Positions 33,594-45,279 of a stretch of 64,000 bases of DNA are shown here, piece after piece (position 1 is the stretch's first letter; every line of letters begins with the position of its first letter). Source of the DNA: Crossaster papposus (Eukaryota; Echinodermata; Asteroidea; Velatida; Solasteridae); contig JBAIAA010000787.1 of NCBI GenBank assembly GCA_037893245.1, positions 62,001 through 126,000 on the forward strand, given 5' to 3'. The position numbers were made by a program, and so were the translations under genes. The notes under the pieces are model-generated. The model saw only the letters and a program-made list of their open reading frames with translations, did no database searches and was not told where the DNA came from.

Positions 33594-35325
33594 TCTATAC
33601 TATAAAAGATGTTAAATGCGCCATCTTGTCCCTGGGCGCCGCCATCTTGGAAACACAGGGCCGCGCCATCTTGGAAACACAGGGCCGCGCCATCTTGGCG
33701 CGTGGTTGGCGCCATCTTGGCTTTTGGTCGGGCGACTCGTCGCCGCGCGCGTGTGCGGCCGGCGTCGGTGCGGCGGGGTGCCGGACCGTTCGCGACGGGG
33801 AATCCCCCGGGGAATCCCCCGGGGAATAAGATTTTAAAAAAATCGTATTCGTCCGTGGTGAGATTTAAAAGAAACGGACGTTACCGATAAACGCGTAATC
33901 GCTTTTCGATTGCCTGTCGATGTCTGCGGGCCTTTTTGCGCGAACTATTGCGTTATTTTTGCATTGTCCTTGACCGGAGTTCGGGCCGAAGCCTTCCCGA
34001 AATCGTACTGCCGTAACTCGGTTGCCGAATTGTTGGCCGTTTGCGATTAAGCGGCGGCTACATGCGTTACGCGAAGCCTTCGCAAATTAATTGTATCCGC
34101 CTTGCTTGCGCGGTGGCCGAGTTGGTGCCGAGTTTGTTGTTCGCGATTGGGCGGCCCGTCCCGTGTTATTTGACCTTTATACTCCATTGGTTATTGCGGA
34201 GTTTGAGCGCCAGCTTCGTTTTCGGCTTTGAATTTCGTGCGCGTCGACCACATTGCAGTCACAGGCTTGGAACGTTAAAAAATGATTTATTCCTTTCGTG
34301 TTGCCTTTTGGGCAAATTTCGTTGCTTCACATTGTCGATACTTAAATATTACAACATTATCTGTCTCAAAACACTCCGAAACATATCGCTATTGCCTCAA
34401 TTTCAACTTTGATCGTGCAAAAATGTCGCGAAATTGTATGGCGATGGTGGATATGAATAGGCAAATTAGAAACGTGACTACGTTTCGGCTTCGGCTTTGC
34501 CTCCGAATTCCTGCGCGTCGACCATTTTGTAGTCACAGTTTTGGAACGTAAAAACAATGATTTATTCCTTTCGTGTTGCCTTCTGGCAAAATTTCTTCCT
34601 TTCACATTGTCAATACTTAAATATTACAACATTATCTCTCTAAAAACACTCCGAAACGTATCGCTATTGCCTCAATTTTAACTTTTATCGTGGAAAAATG
34701 TCGCGAAATTGTATGGCCTATCGTGGATATGAATATTCAATTTAGAAACGGGACTGCCTTACGTCAGTTGAGGGCGCACTGTCAGACGGCCGGTCTGTTG
34801 GTTTTTTCAATCGTAACGACGTAAATCAGAAACCCCGAAGTGGTTCGTATTGTTTCCCGTACGATTCATGTTAAAAAATCACGAGACGCAGGCAGCATGC
34901 AAGCAAAGATGAACTGCCTATTGAGTATTATTAGTTCGGAAGTCGGGAAGTATTTTTACAAAGATTGTTTGTTATTCAGAGTCGATGGTATTCTACGGAG
35001 CCCCTAAAGGGACATATGACGAATACAAATCACCGTTACGAAATAATTTGAGTATTTTATTTCGTGCACTCAAAATAACTTATTTCGTGAGCTCGAAATG
35101 TTGTCGTGGCCACGAAATGACTTCGTGCGCTCCAAGAATATCTGTTCGTGAGCTCGAAATAATTTCGTGCGCTCGAAATACTTTCTAGCTGGTACTCTAC
35201 TCGCTAAGTTTCGCGATTTGTTTGTCATACAATCCATTATGTTTTTAAGACGTCAACAAGGTGTATCTATAAGTTACGATTTCACCCAGCTAGCAGGTGC
35301 CGCGCGAAGCGCGGCATCCTGCTAG
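33594..35325 (+). mobile_element. Helitron unit 4 (long form, 1732 bp)
   Basis: A complete long-form unit with an empty site for the 437-bp insertion at about 35264. It differs from units 5-7 by scattered single substitutions. Non-coding. Confidence 0.87.
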
Positions 35326-37057
35326 TCTATACTATAAAAGATGTTAAATTCGCCATCTTGTCCCTGGGCGCCGCCATCTTGGAACGCAGGGCCGCGCCAT
35401 CTTGGAAACACAGGGCCGCGCCATCTTGGCGCGTGGTTGGCGCCATGTTGGCTTTTGGTCGGGCGACTTGTCGCCGCGCGCGTGTGCCGCCGGCGTCGGT
35501 GCGGCGGGGTGCCGGACCGTTCGCGACGGGGAATCCCCCGGGGAATCCCCCGGGGAATAAGATTTAAAAAAAATCGTATTCGTCCGTGGTGAGATTTAAA
35601 AGAAACGGACGTTACCGATAAACGCGTAATCGCTTTTCGATTGCCTGTCGATGTCTGCGGGCCTTTTTGCGCGAACTATTGCGTTATTTTTGCATTGTCC
35701 TTGACCGGAGTTCGGGCCGAAGCCTTCCCGAAATCGTACTGCCGTAACTCGGTTGCCGAATTGTTGGCCGTTTGCGATTAAGCGGCGGCTACATGCGTTA
35801 CGCGAAGCCTTCGCAAATTAATTGTATCCGCCTTGCTTGCGCGGTGGCCGAGTTGGTGCCGAGTTTGTTGTTCGCGATTAGGCGGCCCCGTCCCGTGTTA
35901 TTTGACCTTTATAATCCATTGGTTATTGCGGAGTTTGAGCGCCAGCTTCGTTTTCGGCTTTGAATTTCGTGCGCGTCGACCACATTGCAGTCACAGGCTT
36001 GGAACGTTAAAAAATGATTTATTCCTTTCGTGTTGCCTTTTGGGCAAATTTCGTTGCTTCACATTGTCGATACTTAAATATTACAACATTATCTGTCTCA
36101 AAACACTCCGAAACATATCGCTATTGCCTCAATTTCAACTTTGATCGTGCAAAAATGTCGCGAAATTGTATGGCGATGGTGGATATGAATATGCAATTTA
36201 GAAACGTGACTACGTTTCGGCTTCGGCTTTGCCTCCGAATTCCTGGGCGTCGACCATTTTGTAGTCACAGTTTTGGAACGTAAAAACAATGATTTATTCC
36301 TTTCGTGTTGCCTTCTGGCAAAATTTTTCCTTTCACATTGTCAATACTTAAATATTACAACATTATCTCTCTAAAAACACTCCGAAACGTATCGCTATTG
36401 CCTCAATTTTAACTTTTATCGTTGAAAAATGTCGCGAAATTGTAAGGCCTATCGTGGATATGAATATTCAATTTAGAAACGGGACTGCCTTACGTCAGTT
36501 GAGGGCGCACTGTCAGACGGCCGGTCTGTTGGTTTTTTTCAATCGTAACGACGTAAATCAGAAACCCCGAAGTGGTTCGTATTGTTTCCCGTACGATTCA
36601 TGTTAAAAAATCACGAGACGCAGGCAGCATGCAAGCAAAGATGAACTGCCTATTGAGTATTATTAGTTCGGAAGTCGGGAAGTATTTTTACAAAGATTGT
36701 TTGTTATTCAGAGTCGATGGTATTCTACGGAGCCCCTAAAGGGACATATGACGAATACAAATCACCGTTACGAAATAATTTGAGTATTTTATTTCGTGCA
36801 CTCAAAATAACTTATTTCGTGAGCTCGAAATGTTGTCGTGGCCACGAAATGACTTCGTGCGCTCCAAGAATATCTGTTCGTGAGCTCGAAATAATTTCGT
36901 GCGCTCGAAATACTTTCTAGCTGGTACTCTACTCGCTAAGTTTCGCGATTTGTTTGTCATACAATCCATTGTGTTTTTAAGACGTCAACAAGGTGTATCT
37001 ATAAGTTACGATTTCACCCAGCTAGCAGGTGCCGCGCGAAGCGCGGCATCCTGCTAG
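35326..37057 (+). mobile_element. Helitron unit 5 (long form, 1732 bp)
   Basis: A complete long-form unit, nearly identical to units 6 and 7. The internal duplication and the 3' hairpin are intact. Confidence 0.87.
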
Positions 37058-38789
37058 TCTATACTATAAAAGATGTTAAATTCGCCATCTTGTCCCTGGG
37101 CGCCGCCATCTTGGAACGCAGGGCCGCGCCATCTTGGAAACACAGGGCCGCGCCATCTTGGCGCGTGGTTGGCGCCATGTTGGCTTTTGGTCGGGCGACT
37201 TGTCGCCGCGCGCGTGTGCCGCCGGCGTCGGTGCGGCGGGGTGCCGGACCGTTCGCGACGGGGAATCCCCCGGGGAATCCCCCGGGGAATAAGATTTTAA
37301 AAAAATCGTATTCGTCCGTGGTGAGATTTAAAAGAAACGGACGTTACCGATAAACGCGTAATCGCTTTTCGATTGCCTGTCGATGTCTGCGGGCCTTTTT
37401 GCGCGAACTATTGCGTTATTTTTGCATTGTCCTTGACCGGAGTTCGGGCCGAAGCCTTCCCGAAATCGTACTGCCGTAACTCGGTTGCCGAATTGTTGGC
37501 CGTTTGCGATTAAGCGGCGGCTGCATGCGTTACGCGAAGCCTTCGCAAATTAATTGTATCCGCCTTGCTTGCGCGGTGGCCGAGTTGGTGCCGAGTTTGT
37601 TGTTCGCGATTGGGCGGCCCGTCCCGTGTTATTTGACCTTTATACTCCATTGGTTATTGCGGAGTTTGAGCGCCAGCTTCGTTTTCGGCTTTGAATTTCG
37701 TGCGCGTCGACCACATTGCAGTCACAGGCTTGGAACGTTAAAAAATGATTTATTCCTTTCGTGTTGCCTTTTGGGCAAATTTCGTTGCTTCACATTGTCG
37801 ATACTTAAATATTACAACATTATCTGTCTCAAAACACTCCGAAACATATCGCTATTGCCTCAATTTCAACTTTGATCGTGCAAAAATGTCGCGAAATTGT
37901 ATGGCGATGGTGGATATGAATATGCAATTTAGAAACGTGACTACGTTTCGGCTTCGGCTTTGCCTCCGAATTCCTGCGCGTCGACCATTTTGTAGTTACA
38001 GTTTTGGAACGTAAAAAAATGATTTATTCCTTTCGTGTTGCCTTCTGGCAAAATTTCTTCCTTTCACATTGTCAATACTTAAATATTACAACATTATCTC
38101 TCTAAAAACACTCCGAAACGTATCGCTATTGCCTCAATTTTAACTTTTATCGTTGAAAAATGTCGCGAAATTGTAAGGCCTATCGTGGATATGAATATTC
38201 AATTTAGAAACGGGACTGCCTTACGTCAGTTGAGGGCGCACTGTCAGACGGCCGGTCTGTTGGGTTTTTTCAATCGTAACGACGTAAATCAGAAACCCCG
38301 AAGTGGTTCGTATTGTTTCCCGTACGATTCATGTTAAAAAATCACGAGACGCAGGCAGCATGCAAGCAAAGATGAACTGCCTTATTGAGTATTATTAGTT
38401 CGGAAGTCGGGAAGTATTTTTACAAAGATTGTTTGTTATTCAGAGTCGATGGTATTCTACGGAGCCCCTAAAGGGACATATGACGAATACAAATCACCGT
38501 TACGAAATAATTTGAGTATTTTATTTCGTGCACTCAAAATAACTTATTTCGTGAGCTCGAAATGTTGTCGTGGCCACGAAATGACTTCGTGCGCTCCAAG
38601 AATATCTGTTCGTGAGCTCGAAATAATTTCGTGCGCTCGAAATACTTTCTAGCTGGTACTCTACTCGCTAAGTTTCGCGATTTGTTTGTCATACAATCCA
38701 TTGTGTTTTTAAGACGTCAACAAGGTGTATCTATAAGTTACGATTTCACCCAGCTAGCAGGTGCCGCGCGAAGCGCGGCATCCTGCTAG
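37058..38789 (+). mobile_element. Helitron unit 6 (long form, 1732 bp)
   Basis: A complete long-form unit. It shares the ATCCATTGTG variant near its 3' end with units 5 and 7, while earlier units read ATCCATTATG. Confidence 0.87.
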
Positions 38790-40521
38790 TCTATACTATA
38801 AAAGATGTTAAATTCGCCATCTTGTCCCTGGGCGCCGCCATCTTGGAACGCAGGGCCGCGCCATCTTGGAAACACAGGGCCGCGCCATCTTGGCGCGTGG
38901 TTGGCGCCATGTTGGCTTTTGGTCGGGCGACTCGTCGCCGCGCGCGCGTGCCGCCGGCGTCGGTGCGGCGGGGTGCCGGACCGTTCGCGACGGGGAATCC
39001 CCCGGGGAATCCCCCGGGGAATAAGATTTTAAAAAAATCGTATTCGTCCGTGGTGAGATTTAAAAGAAACGGACGTTACCGATAAACGCGTAATCGCTTT
39101 TCGATTGCCTGTCGATGTCTGCGGGCCTTTTTGCGCGAACTATTGCGTTATTTTTGCAGTGTCCTTGACCGGAGTTCGGGCCGAAGCCTTCCCGAAATCG
39201 TACTGCCGTAACTCGGTTGCCGAATTGTTGGCCGTTTGCGATTAAGCGGCGGCTACATGCGTTACGCGAAGCCTTCGCAAATTAATTGTATCCGCCTTGC
39301 TTGCGCGGTGGCCGAGTTGGTGCCGAGTTTGTTGTTCGCGATTGGGCGGCCCGTCCCGTGTTATTTGACCTTTATACTCCATTGGTTATTGCGGAGTTTG
39401 AGCGCCAGCTTCGTTTTCGGCTTTGAATTTCGTGCGCGTCGACCACATTGCAGTCACAGGCTTGGAACGTTAAAAAATGATTTATTCCTTTCGTGTTGCC
39501 TTTTGGGCAAATTTCGTTGCTTCACATTGTCGATACTTAAATATTACAACATTATCTGTCTCAAAACACTCCGAAACATATCGCTATTGCCTCAATTTCA
39601 ACTTTGATCGTGCAAAAATGTCGCGAAATTGTATGGCGATGGTGGATATGAATATGCAATTTGGAAACGTGACTACGTTTCGGCTTCGGCTTTGCCTCCG
39701 AATTCCTGCGCGTCGACCATTTTGTAGTCACAGTTTTGGAACGTAAAAACAATGATTTATTCCTTTCGTGTTGCCTTCTGGCAAAATTTCTTCCTTTCAC
39801 ATTGTCAATACTTAAATATTACAACATTATCTCTCTAAAAACACTCCGAAACGTATCGCTATTGCCTCAATTTTAACTTTTATCGTTGAAAAATGTCGCG
39901 AAATTGTAAGGCCTATCGTGGATATGAATATTCAATTTAGAAACGGGACTGCCTTACGTCAGTTGAGGGCGCACTGTCAGACGGCCGGTCTGTTGGTTTT
40001 TTTCAATCGTAACGACGTAAATCAGAAACCCCGAAGTGGTTCGTATTGTTTCCCGTACGATTCATGTTAAAAAATCACGAGACGCAGGCAGCATGCAAGC
40101 AAAGATGAACTGCCTATTGAGTATTATTAGTTCGGAAGTCGGGAAGTATTTTTACAAAGATTGTTTGTTATTCAGAGTCGATGGTATTCTACGGAGCCCC
40201 TAAAGGGACATATGACGAATACAAATCACCGTTACGAAATAATTTGAGTATTTTATTTCGTGCACTCAAAATAACTTATTTCGTGAGCTCGAAATGTTGT
40301 CGTGGCCACGAAATGACTTCGTGCGCTCCAAGAATATCTGTTCGTGAGCTCGAAATAATTTCGTGCGCTCGAAATACTTTCTAGCTGGTACTCTACTCGC
40401 TAAGTTTCGCGATTTGTTTGTCATACAATCCATTGTGTTTTTAAGACGTCAACAAGGTGTATCTATAAGTTACGATTTCACCCAGCTAGCAGGTGCCGCG
40501 CGAAGCGCGGCATCCTGCTAG
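38790..40521 (+). mobile_element. Helitron unit 7 (long form, 1732 bp)
   Basis: The last complete unit. Its CTAG end (40518-40521) is followed by TCTATACTAT and then by unrelated-looking but compositionally similar sequence. Confidence 0.87.
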
Positions 40522-40859
40522 TCTATACTATTAATCCTGAAGATGGGGTATGGTTGGCGCCATCTTGTGGACGGTTCCCCGTGTGCCGTGTACCTGTTTG
40601 CGCGCGGAGGGTGGGAGGGAGCCCGTCTATCTGGCCGCGCCATTTTGGGTCTGGTGTCCTGTTTGCCCGCCGCGGTATAGTGTGGGGTAGCGGATGTGGG
40701 GGCCCGTCTTTTGCACGGGCCTCCCGTCGGAATTGCGCGGTGGCTGCGCCGGTCCCGCGTGAAGTTTGCGGTGGCGACGCAGAGTATGGAAAGGAGCCTG
40801 TCTACTGTCGTGCTGGATGATATCGCGTTCGTGTACGTACTCTATAAACACCAAACACG
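40522..40859 (+). mobile_element. Possible 5' end of a divergent Helitron
   Basis: It starts TCTATACTAT immediately after unit 7 and keeps the CpG-rich character and a TGGTTGGCGCCATCTTG box found near the start of every unit, but otherwise differs. This could be an eighth, diverged unit truncated by the TIR element starting at 40860. Confidence 0.5.
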
Positions 40860-40899
40860 TGCATGCTATGGAACGCCAAAGAGGCATTAAATGTGATCA

Positions 40900-41350
40900 T
40901 CAAATCGGTGATGGACTTTCACGATCGGTGATGGACTTTTGTAATCGAGTGATGGTCTTTTGTTCGCGATCGGTGATCAACCTTTGCGAGCGGTGATGAA
41001 CTTTTGCGAGCGGTGATCAACTTTGCGATCGGTGATGAATTTTGCGATCGGTGATCAACTTTTGCGAGCGGTGATCAACTTTTGCGAGCGGTGATGAACT
41101 TTGCGATCGGTGATGAATTTTGCGATCGGTGATGAATTTTGCGATCGGTGATCAACTTTTGCGAGTGGTGATCAACTTTTGCGAGCGGTGATGAACTTTG
41201 CGAGCGGTGATCAACTTTGCGATCGGTGATGAATTTTGCGATCGGTGATCGAATTTTGCGATCGGTGATCAACTTTTGCGATCGGTGATCAACTTTTGCA
41301 AGCCGGTGATGACATTTTGCGAGCGGTGACGAACTTTTGCGATCGGTCAT
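40900..41350. repeat. Left GATCGGTGATGAACTTTTGC array
   Basis: About 20 units of 18-22 bp alternate between GATCGGTGAT and GAGCGGTGAT cores followed by GAACTTTTGC or CAACTTTTGC. All frames are open because of the repeat, producing a false SQKLITDRK-type protein. Confidence 0.9.
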
Positions 41351-41359
41351 TTCCTTCCC

Positions 41360-42102
41360 CAAAATCAGTACTGACAACTGCTTGTATTTTAATCCTAGAC
41401 AATCCATCTTCCATGTTCATACCTTTTCCTGCCTAACCACATATACAAAAGCTCCTATTTCATATTAGTATCATTGCTTCTCTTTTTTCAAGGTAGCCCC
41501 GACCCAACCTTAAAAAATTACGAGTAAATACTGCAAATCTAAATAGCATTTACTCATTTTTATTCATACCAAATGGAGCAAATACTAATATTCTAGCAAA
41601 TGCTGGAAATTAAAAAGTAAATACTTTCCAGTCAAACCTTTTGCTTCATTTTTATTCATACAGACAAAAGCTTGAAAATTGGTAGTAAAAGCAAATGCTA
41701 GTTTTTATTCATACGGCCCATTAAACTCGGTTATCTGCCAACTCAGGCTGGTCATGGCCAGGGTGCGCTGTAATTTTTGTAATTTTTTTGTATATATAGT
41801 AGCTCTTCTTGTATAGCCAGTTTCTAGAAAACTGTAGGGCTGACAACAGGTGTTTTGTACACCATAACAGATTTCGATGTTGCTTGTTATAGCCTTATAG
41901 CTAGCTATGCTACTGCCAAGTGTCTGTCTTTATTCAGAGTTGCCATATGTACATTGTTTATACGCAGTGTAAACTATAATAAGAACATAAAGAGAAAGTT
42001 AATGGCCTCACATTCCTGGGCAACTATCAAGGGATTATAAGTGGCAATAAACAAGAGTAACTGTAAAACCTAATGAATAATAATGAGTTGGGGGCAGTGA
42101 GT
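41360..42102. other. Non-coding interior of the 40860-44074 element
   Basis: AT-rich DNA with a few recurring words (AAATGCTAG, TTTTTATTCATAC near 41540-41715). No gene was recognised. Confidence 0.4.
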
Positions 42103-42110
42103 ATAATGGT

Positions 42111-42390
42111 ACGAAAGCCCAATCGTGCCACTGAAGTATATATTATTAGCGGGAACTAATCCGTAATAACGGATTAATAATTCGTAATAACGGATAAGTA
42201 ATTCGTAATAACGGATTAGTAATTCGTAATAACGGATAAGTAATTCGTAATAACGGATTAGTAATTCGTAATAACGGATTAGTAATTCGTAATAACGGAT
42301 TAGTAATTCGTAATAACGGATTAGTAATTCGTAATAACGGATTAGTTCCCGCTGATAATATATACTTCAGTGGCACGATTGGGCTTTCGT
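42111..42390. mobile_element. 280-bp hAT MITE with 8-bp target duplication and 21-bp tandem core
   Basis: ACGAAAGCCCAATCGTGCCA begins a TIR of over 50 bp at 42111, inverted at the right end (42390). ATAATGGT flanks both ends (42103-42110 and 42391-42398). The core (42165-42345) is a tandem array of TAATTCGTAATAACGGATTA plus G, about nine copies. It is non-coding and inserted within the larger TIR element. Confidence 0.92.
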
Positions 42391-42398
42391 ATAATGGT

Positions 42399-43635
42399 GA
42401 TTACTTTAGCAGAGGATTGGAATGTGGTTGACCCTGTCTCTAGTACTTGGTTGTATGTACATATACAATGTACATAACAATAAAGAAAATGTCAATTTAT
42501 ACTTTAATTGATCCAAAATATGTTTAAAAGCTATCCTGGCGACAGGAAATTGTAAAATGATCAAAAACACTAACCTACAGTTGTTCACTTAAATTTTAAA
42601 TAGATTAAAGATTGCTAAAAAATGTCATTGAAATATTTCACCGGTTACACTTCTAATACAATCAAACTAGGGTTTCGTTTTGAAGTTTCGTGTTTTCAGG
42701 TTAGTTTTAGCATGGAGGAATAATGGTTTTAGTCATTCTAATTCATGGATAGGTATTCAAGACTACATTTTCACCATTCTTCAGTTGAATTTCTGCTACA
42801 TTGATGAAACCGAATTAGGACGCATCGAAGCGCACATTAATTTGTTGCTAGGGTTTGTTTTCTTTTTCGTTTATAGGTAACGAATTCCAACTTCTTTGCG
42901 TTCAAATTAAACATAAGTTGCGGCTTGTTTATTCGAGGAAGCTGTATGGCAGTATACTGGCACTTTACTTTGTCGTGTCCGTACGTGTTGTTTACATTTC
43001 ATGTACATGTACGTCGTGTGTTTTGTTTTAATTGCAATATTGTTCCTTGTGCTTTGTTATCCCATGATTACAATTAAAGCTTGTACCCTGTATCTAAAAG
43101 AAGTTTGAAAAGTTATGGTGATAAAAGTTTGAAATGAAAACAAAATCTTTTGCTACAGCCTTGTGATCGTTTGCACTGGTCTTTATGTTTTCTTCTTTAT
43201 TTCTGCTAATGTTCGGACCATGTCAAATTAAAAACTAAACAAATGTTTTTTAAGAAACAAAAGCTCAAATTTATCAGTGGGTCGTTATAAAATTAACCAA
43301 AACAAAATAATGTTTTTTTCATGTATATTTTTTTCAGAGGTCCTTTTCTTTTTCTGTTTTGCATGTATATGTATTTTAATCGTTTTTTTATACATGTATA
43401 CCTGAAGTTTCTTTAATTTTCAATGTTTACTGACGTGCTAGGTATCTCGCCATGCACGTGTGGCTGTAGTTGTACCATTTCACGGCACACTTTTCAAGAG
43501 TTATTTGACCCGACATTCAGTCATACTGACTACGGGCAGCCACCGTTTTCGTTCAAATTCAAAATGCGTAATAAGCTACTATACCGTATACGATGAGTCC
43601 GATTTTCACACTACCCGAGGCACATTCTGTGCATC
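42399..43635. other. Non-coding interior of the 40860-44074 element, right part
   Basis: AT-rich sequence with no recognised gene, repeat or splice-flanked exon. Confidence 0.4.
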
Positions 43636-43639
43636 ATCT

Positions 43640-44045
43640 CATATAGCGAAAGACCATCACCGATCGTGAATAATGCAACACCGATCGCGCTCCGTCAACA
43701 TTCACGTAAGGTTCACCACTGGTAGCAAAAGTTGATCATCACGCGCCCCATCAACGATCGCGGGATAAATTCATTCACCCCTCGCAAAATGTCATCACCG
43801 CGCGCAAAATTCCATCACCGATCGCAAACTAAAGTTGATCACCGATAGCGAAAGTCCATCACCGATCGTGAATATGCAACACCTGTTACGCCCATCAGCG
43901 ATCACGTGGAAAAGTTGATCACCGCTCGCAAAATTCATCACCGCTCGCAAAGGTTGATCACCGATCGCGAACAAAAGACCATCACTCGATTACAAAAGTC
44001 CATCACCGATCGTGAAAGTACATCACCGATTCGATGATCACATTA
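43640..44045. repeat. Right (inverted) GATCGGTGAT array
   Basis: Reverse complement of the left array: AGTTGATCACCGATCGCAAA-type units, about 18 copies. The outermost units match the left array nearly base for base while inner units are scrambled. Confidence 0.9.
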
Positions 44046-44074
44046 AATGCCTCTTTGGCGTTCCATAGCATGCA

Positions 44075-44190
44075 GTATATATACCACACTCACGTGATGA
44101 CGGCCGTTTCTGACGCGTGGCTGTTTCTTTCGAACTTTGTGAATCGACCCTTCTGCTGCAGAATTACTGCTTAAGACTGACAAAAGTAAG
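44075..44190 (+). promoter_or_regulatory. Possible promoter and first exon donor
   Basis: TATATATA at 44077-44084 lies about 30 bases upstream of GC-richer sequence that ends in a consensus donor AAAA|GTAAGTAC at about 44186. Together with the putative exons at 44748 and 50128 this could mark a plus-strand transcript. The evidence is only motif-level. Confidence 0.25.
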
Positions 44191-44747
44191 TACATTTCCT
44201 ATAAACATTTTGCTGTTAGATTATATTTTGCTACAACATTAGACTTATAAACATTTTGCTACAACATTAGATTTATGAGAACAAACGGCAACTTAACAAA
44301 CGGCTGTGAGATTGTCCGTATTCCTTTTAATTCCCCTCCAGCGCAATATTTTCTTTTTGATTTTTTTTAAAGAAAGAAACATCTGAATCTAAGTAACCAT
44401 TTCGCTACAGTTTCCCCCTAAAAAACAATATTTTTAGGCCTTTCAGAAAACGAAGTACATTTTCTATAAACATTTTGCTGTTTCAGAAATGTTGTTGCCT
44501 TTCAGAAAACGAAGTTTATTTTTTTAAAGAAAGAAACATCTAATTAAAGTAACCATTTCGATGCACACACCACACATTTCTTTTATCAGATAGTGCAGAC
44601 AATAAAAAGCTTTAGACTGCTATGCATACACATTTTCTTTCTCTTTGTGCTTAAATGTTCCCCATGAAACGGGTTTTTTTGCAGTGCAATTTAATAGCAG
44701 TGAATTCTAAATAATTGTACATTTTGCTCTGTATGTTTCTTTCATAG

Positions 44748-44809
44748 ATCGTTCAGAGTCATTCTCACTTGAATCTGCCACATCAGAAATTCCTGCACCC
44801 CCGTAACAG
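44748..44809 (+). other. Putative 62-bp internal exon, copy 1
   Basis: The acceptor TTTCTTTCATAG ends at 44747 and a donor CAG|GTACAT follows 44809. One frame reads HSHLNLPHQKFLHP. It is duplicated at 50128-50188 with acceptor and donor conserved and with the upstream intron sequence (AATAATTGTACATTTTGCT) also duplicated. No family is recognised. It may be host exon or part of a repeat. Confidence 0.4.
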
Positions 44810-45279
44810 GTACATTCTGATTTATAAGCAGATAAATAAATGGTACACACACGGTCAGGATTTGTGTAGTACACGCCTAGCCTCAGCCAAACGATTTTTG
44901 CTACCGTTTCATGAGGGGCCACTGGGAATTGTGTAGAACCAAATGTATATAGAAGTTAGTGTTTTGATCATCGAGTGACCTGGTCTGTTGACCCCGTCAG
45001 GAGACCAGGTCAACATACCAATTGCACAATGATGTCTAACATCTGCAAGCCATTAAATTACACGTATATACAATCCTTTGACAGCTATGCATACAACTTT
45101 TTTCTTTCTCTTTGTTTTTCAATTTTCCCCATGAAACAGGTTTTTTTTGCAGTGAATTTAGCACTAGTAGTGCTGCAGATAGGTGAAAGTATTGTGGGTT
45201 TGATGAAACAAGCATGAAATTTTGCATGCAGGTAGACTAAACCCTTGTGATCATTTTTAGATGTAGGGCCATCTCAGAT

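Larger units (their letters stand above)
28071..40521 (+). mobile_element. Tandem array of seven non-autonomous Helitrons
   Basis: Seven head-to-tail units each begin TCTATACTA and end in the hairpin GCCGCGC-GAA-GCGCGGC, then ATCCTG and CTAG. These are the 5' TC and 3' hairpin-CTRR signatures of Helitrons, which are mobilised by a Rep/helicase supplied elsewhere. Unit ends are at 29958, 32130, 33593, 35325, 37057, 38789 and 40521. Units 4-7 are each exactly 1732 bp. Unit 2 is 1732 plus a 440-bp insertion. Units 1 and 3 are a shorter form (about 1450 bp after removing insertions). No Rep or helicase is encoded. The junction CTAG|TCTATAC has no spacer. Confidence 0.88.
40860..44074. mobile_element. 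3.2-kb TIR element with long inverted GATCGGTGAT arrays
   Basis: TGCATGCTATGGAACGCC at 40860 is inverted at the right end (44074). The inverted arms continue for over 200 bp through AAGAGGCATT and the repeat arrays. The middle (41360-43630) has no recognisable gene and contains a 280-bp hAT MITE. Target duplication is not clear. It is non-autonomous. Confidence 0.8.

Noticed and set aside
28093-40384. Recurring open frames in the Helitron units (for example MLNSPSCPWAPPSW, MRLSGGYMRYAKPSQ, MVFYGAPKGTYDEY)
   Set aside because: They recur with the unit, several overlap in different frames, and they match no family. Units are non-autonomous Helitrons without Rep or helicase.
28071-40521. Centromeric-type satellite explanation for the 1.7-kb array
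   Set aside because: Unit ends coincide exactly with Helitron termini and a solo 3' end occurs at 51932, so a transposon array is the better reading. It may still behave as a satellite.
41075-41407. 110-codon frame reading SQKLITDRK repeats
   Set aside because: Artefact of the GATCGGTGAT array.
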